Assembly (NCBI GenBank): GCA_027308685.1
Contig: DAIDEE010000049.1
Span: 1 to 64,000 of the forward strand
Source of the DNA: Acidocella sp.
GTDB lineage: Bacteria > Pseudomonadota > Alphaproteobacteria > Acetobacterales > Acetobacteraceae
DNA length: 64,000 bases
Reading direction: 5' to 3'
Part shown: piece after piece, positions 63,380 to 64,000 of the stretch
Numbering within the stretch: position 1 is the stretch's first letter
Layout of the letters: each line of letters opens with the position of its first letter
Position numbers and translations under genes: made by a program
Notes under the pieces: model-generated
Database searches by the model: none
Seen by the model: only the letters and a program-made list of their open reading frames with translations
What the model was told of the DNA's origin: nothing

Positions 63380-64000
63380 AACACTGCTCGCCTTCGCCGG
63401 TCTCAGTCGTATTCTAATCGTTACCGATGCCTGGGAGCCTCAGGTGAACGGCGTGGTACGTACCTTGCGTACGATCGCCGATGAAATGCGTGCCATGGAT
63501 AAGGCGGTTGAAATTATCGGGCCAGATCGTTTCAACACCATTCCAATGCCCTCGTACCCGGAAATCCGGCTCGCCATACTCCCGGCCCGTAAGCTCGCCC
63601 GCCTGATTGATGAGTTTGCCCCGGATGCCCTGCATATTGCCACCGAAGGCCCGCTCGGCATGGCAGCGCGCAAATATGCCATCAAGCGCAAAGTCGCCTT
63701 CACCACGGCATTTCACACCCGCTTTGCCGAATATTTAAAGGCCCGCACCGGCATTCCGTTGTGGGTCAGCTACGCCTGGTTGCGCCGCTTCCATGGTACC
63801 GGCAATGGTTTGATGGTAGCCACCCAATCATTACGCGACGAACTGTCCGCCCGTGGCTTCAAAAACGTCCGCGCCTGGTCGCGCGGCGTCGACCTCGGCG
63901 CGTTTAACCCCGAACCGCGCGAAGAATGGAATTTACCGCGTCCGATTTTCGTGTATGTGGGCCGCATCGCGGTTGAAAAAAACCTCCGGGCTTTTCTCAA
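63357..64000 (+). CDS. GT4-family glycosyltransferase, partial at the window end
   Basis: The 5' 214 codons of a glycosyltransferase family 4 (GT-B) enzyme, cut off by the window edge. ILIVTDAWEPQVNGVVRTL is the acceptor-domain start typical of alpha-mannosyl transferases such as MgtA/SqdX relatives, FTTAFHTRFAEYLKAR follows, and IFVYVGRIAVEKNL opens the donor domain. The start is a GTG at 63357 or a TTG at 63345, inside the preceding gene, so translation is coupled. Donor and acceptor cannot be assigned. Confidence 0.83.
   Translation, partial: MLHQPESETLLAFAGLSRILIVTDAWEPQVNGVVRTLRTIADEMRAMDKAVEIIGPDRFNTIPMPSYPEIRLAILPARKLARLIDEFAPDALHIATEGPLGMAARKYAIKRKVAFTTAFHTRFAEYLKARTGIPLWVSYAWLRRFHGTGNGLMVATQSLRDELSARGFKNVRAWSRGVDLGAFNPEPREEWNLPRPIFVYVGRIAVEKNLRAFL

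Overview
The window reads as the chromosome of a GC-rich alphaproteobacterium, most likely an Acetobacterales/Rhodospirillales relative. The evidence is a CtrA-type regulator, a SAM-II riboswitch before metZ, an ornithine decarboxylase with a long structured leader, a cysNC fusion, and YdcH/DUF465 proteins. The family-level placement is inference from gene content.

The left part (1 to about 19.5 kb) is an accessory island. It opens with the 3' end of an IS3-family transposase whose right terminus has cut off the 5' end of trbE. The conjugation genes trbE-J-L-F-G-I and a DUF2274 gene follow on the plus strand. Facing them is a tightly packed six-gene minus-strand operon (19.0 to 7.7 kb): a Type III-like helicase/nuclease (Res), a DUF262 plus HNH (GmrSD-like) protein, a beta-class DNA methyltransferase (Mod), a GIY-YIG protein, an HNH endonuclease, and a RelE-like-domain/UvrD helicase fusion. 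The operon looks like a compound restriction/defence locus and is the best candidate in the window for an uncharacterised system. The island ends at a composite junction holding a 3' half of tRNA-Thr(CGU), integrase-arm-like direct repeats and an intact tRNA-Arg(CCG).

The right part (19.5 to 64 kb) is mostly backbone. 19.7-26.7 kb holds the ornithine decarboxylase with its leader RNA, a CtrA-like regulator lacking its phosphorylation site, an AIM24-family protein, a periplasmic binding protein, a quinone oxidoreductase, a small lipoprotein and a RidA-like protein. 26.9-35.9 kb holds a CHAP protein, rplY, pth, ychF, a nitrilase-family enzyme, folE, an alpha/beta hydrolase, apaG, a TPR lipoprotein and ispE. 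35.9-42.7 kb holds tRNA-Gln and a six-gene Hyf-like membrane complex whose large subunit has lost all four [NiFe] ligands, so it is an energy-converting-hydrogenase-related (Ehr) complex rather than a hydrogenase.

42.7-51.8 kb carries a DUF3576 lipoprotein, a porin, a ThiE-like gene, a YggS-family gene, purE-purK, two DUF465 genes, leuA with a leucine-rich leader peptide, a glycine-zipper lipoprotein and mreB. 51.8-64 kb carries an acidic hypothetical protein, cysD-cysNC, metZ under a SAM-II riboswitch, tRNA-Gly(CCC) followed by a long palindromic repeat, an MBL-fold hydrolase, an amidase, an SDR, mdh, a diacylglycerol-kinase-like gene, an LpxH-like phosphoesterase, and the start of a glycosyltransferase that runs off the window. 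Sulfate activation (cysD, cysNC) sits next to SAM-controlled homocysteine synthesis (metZ), which forms a coherent sulfur block.
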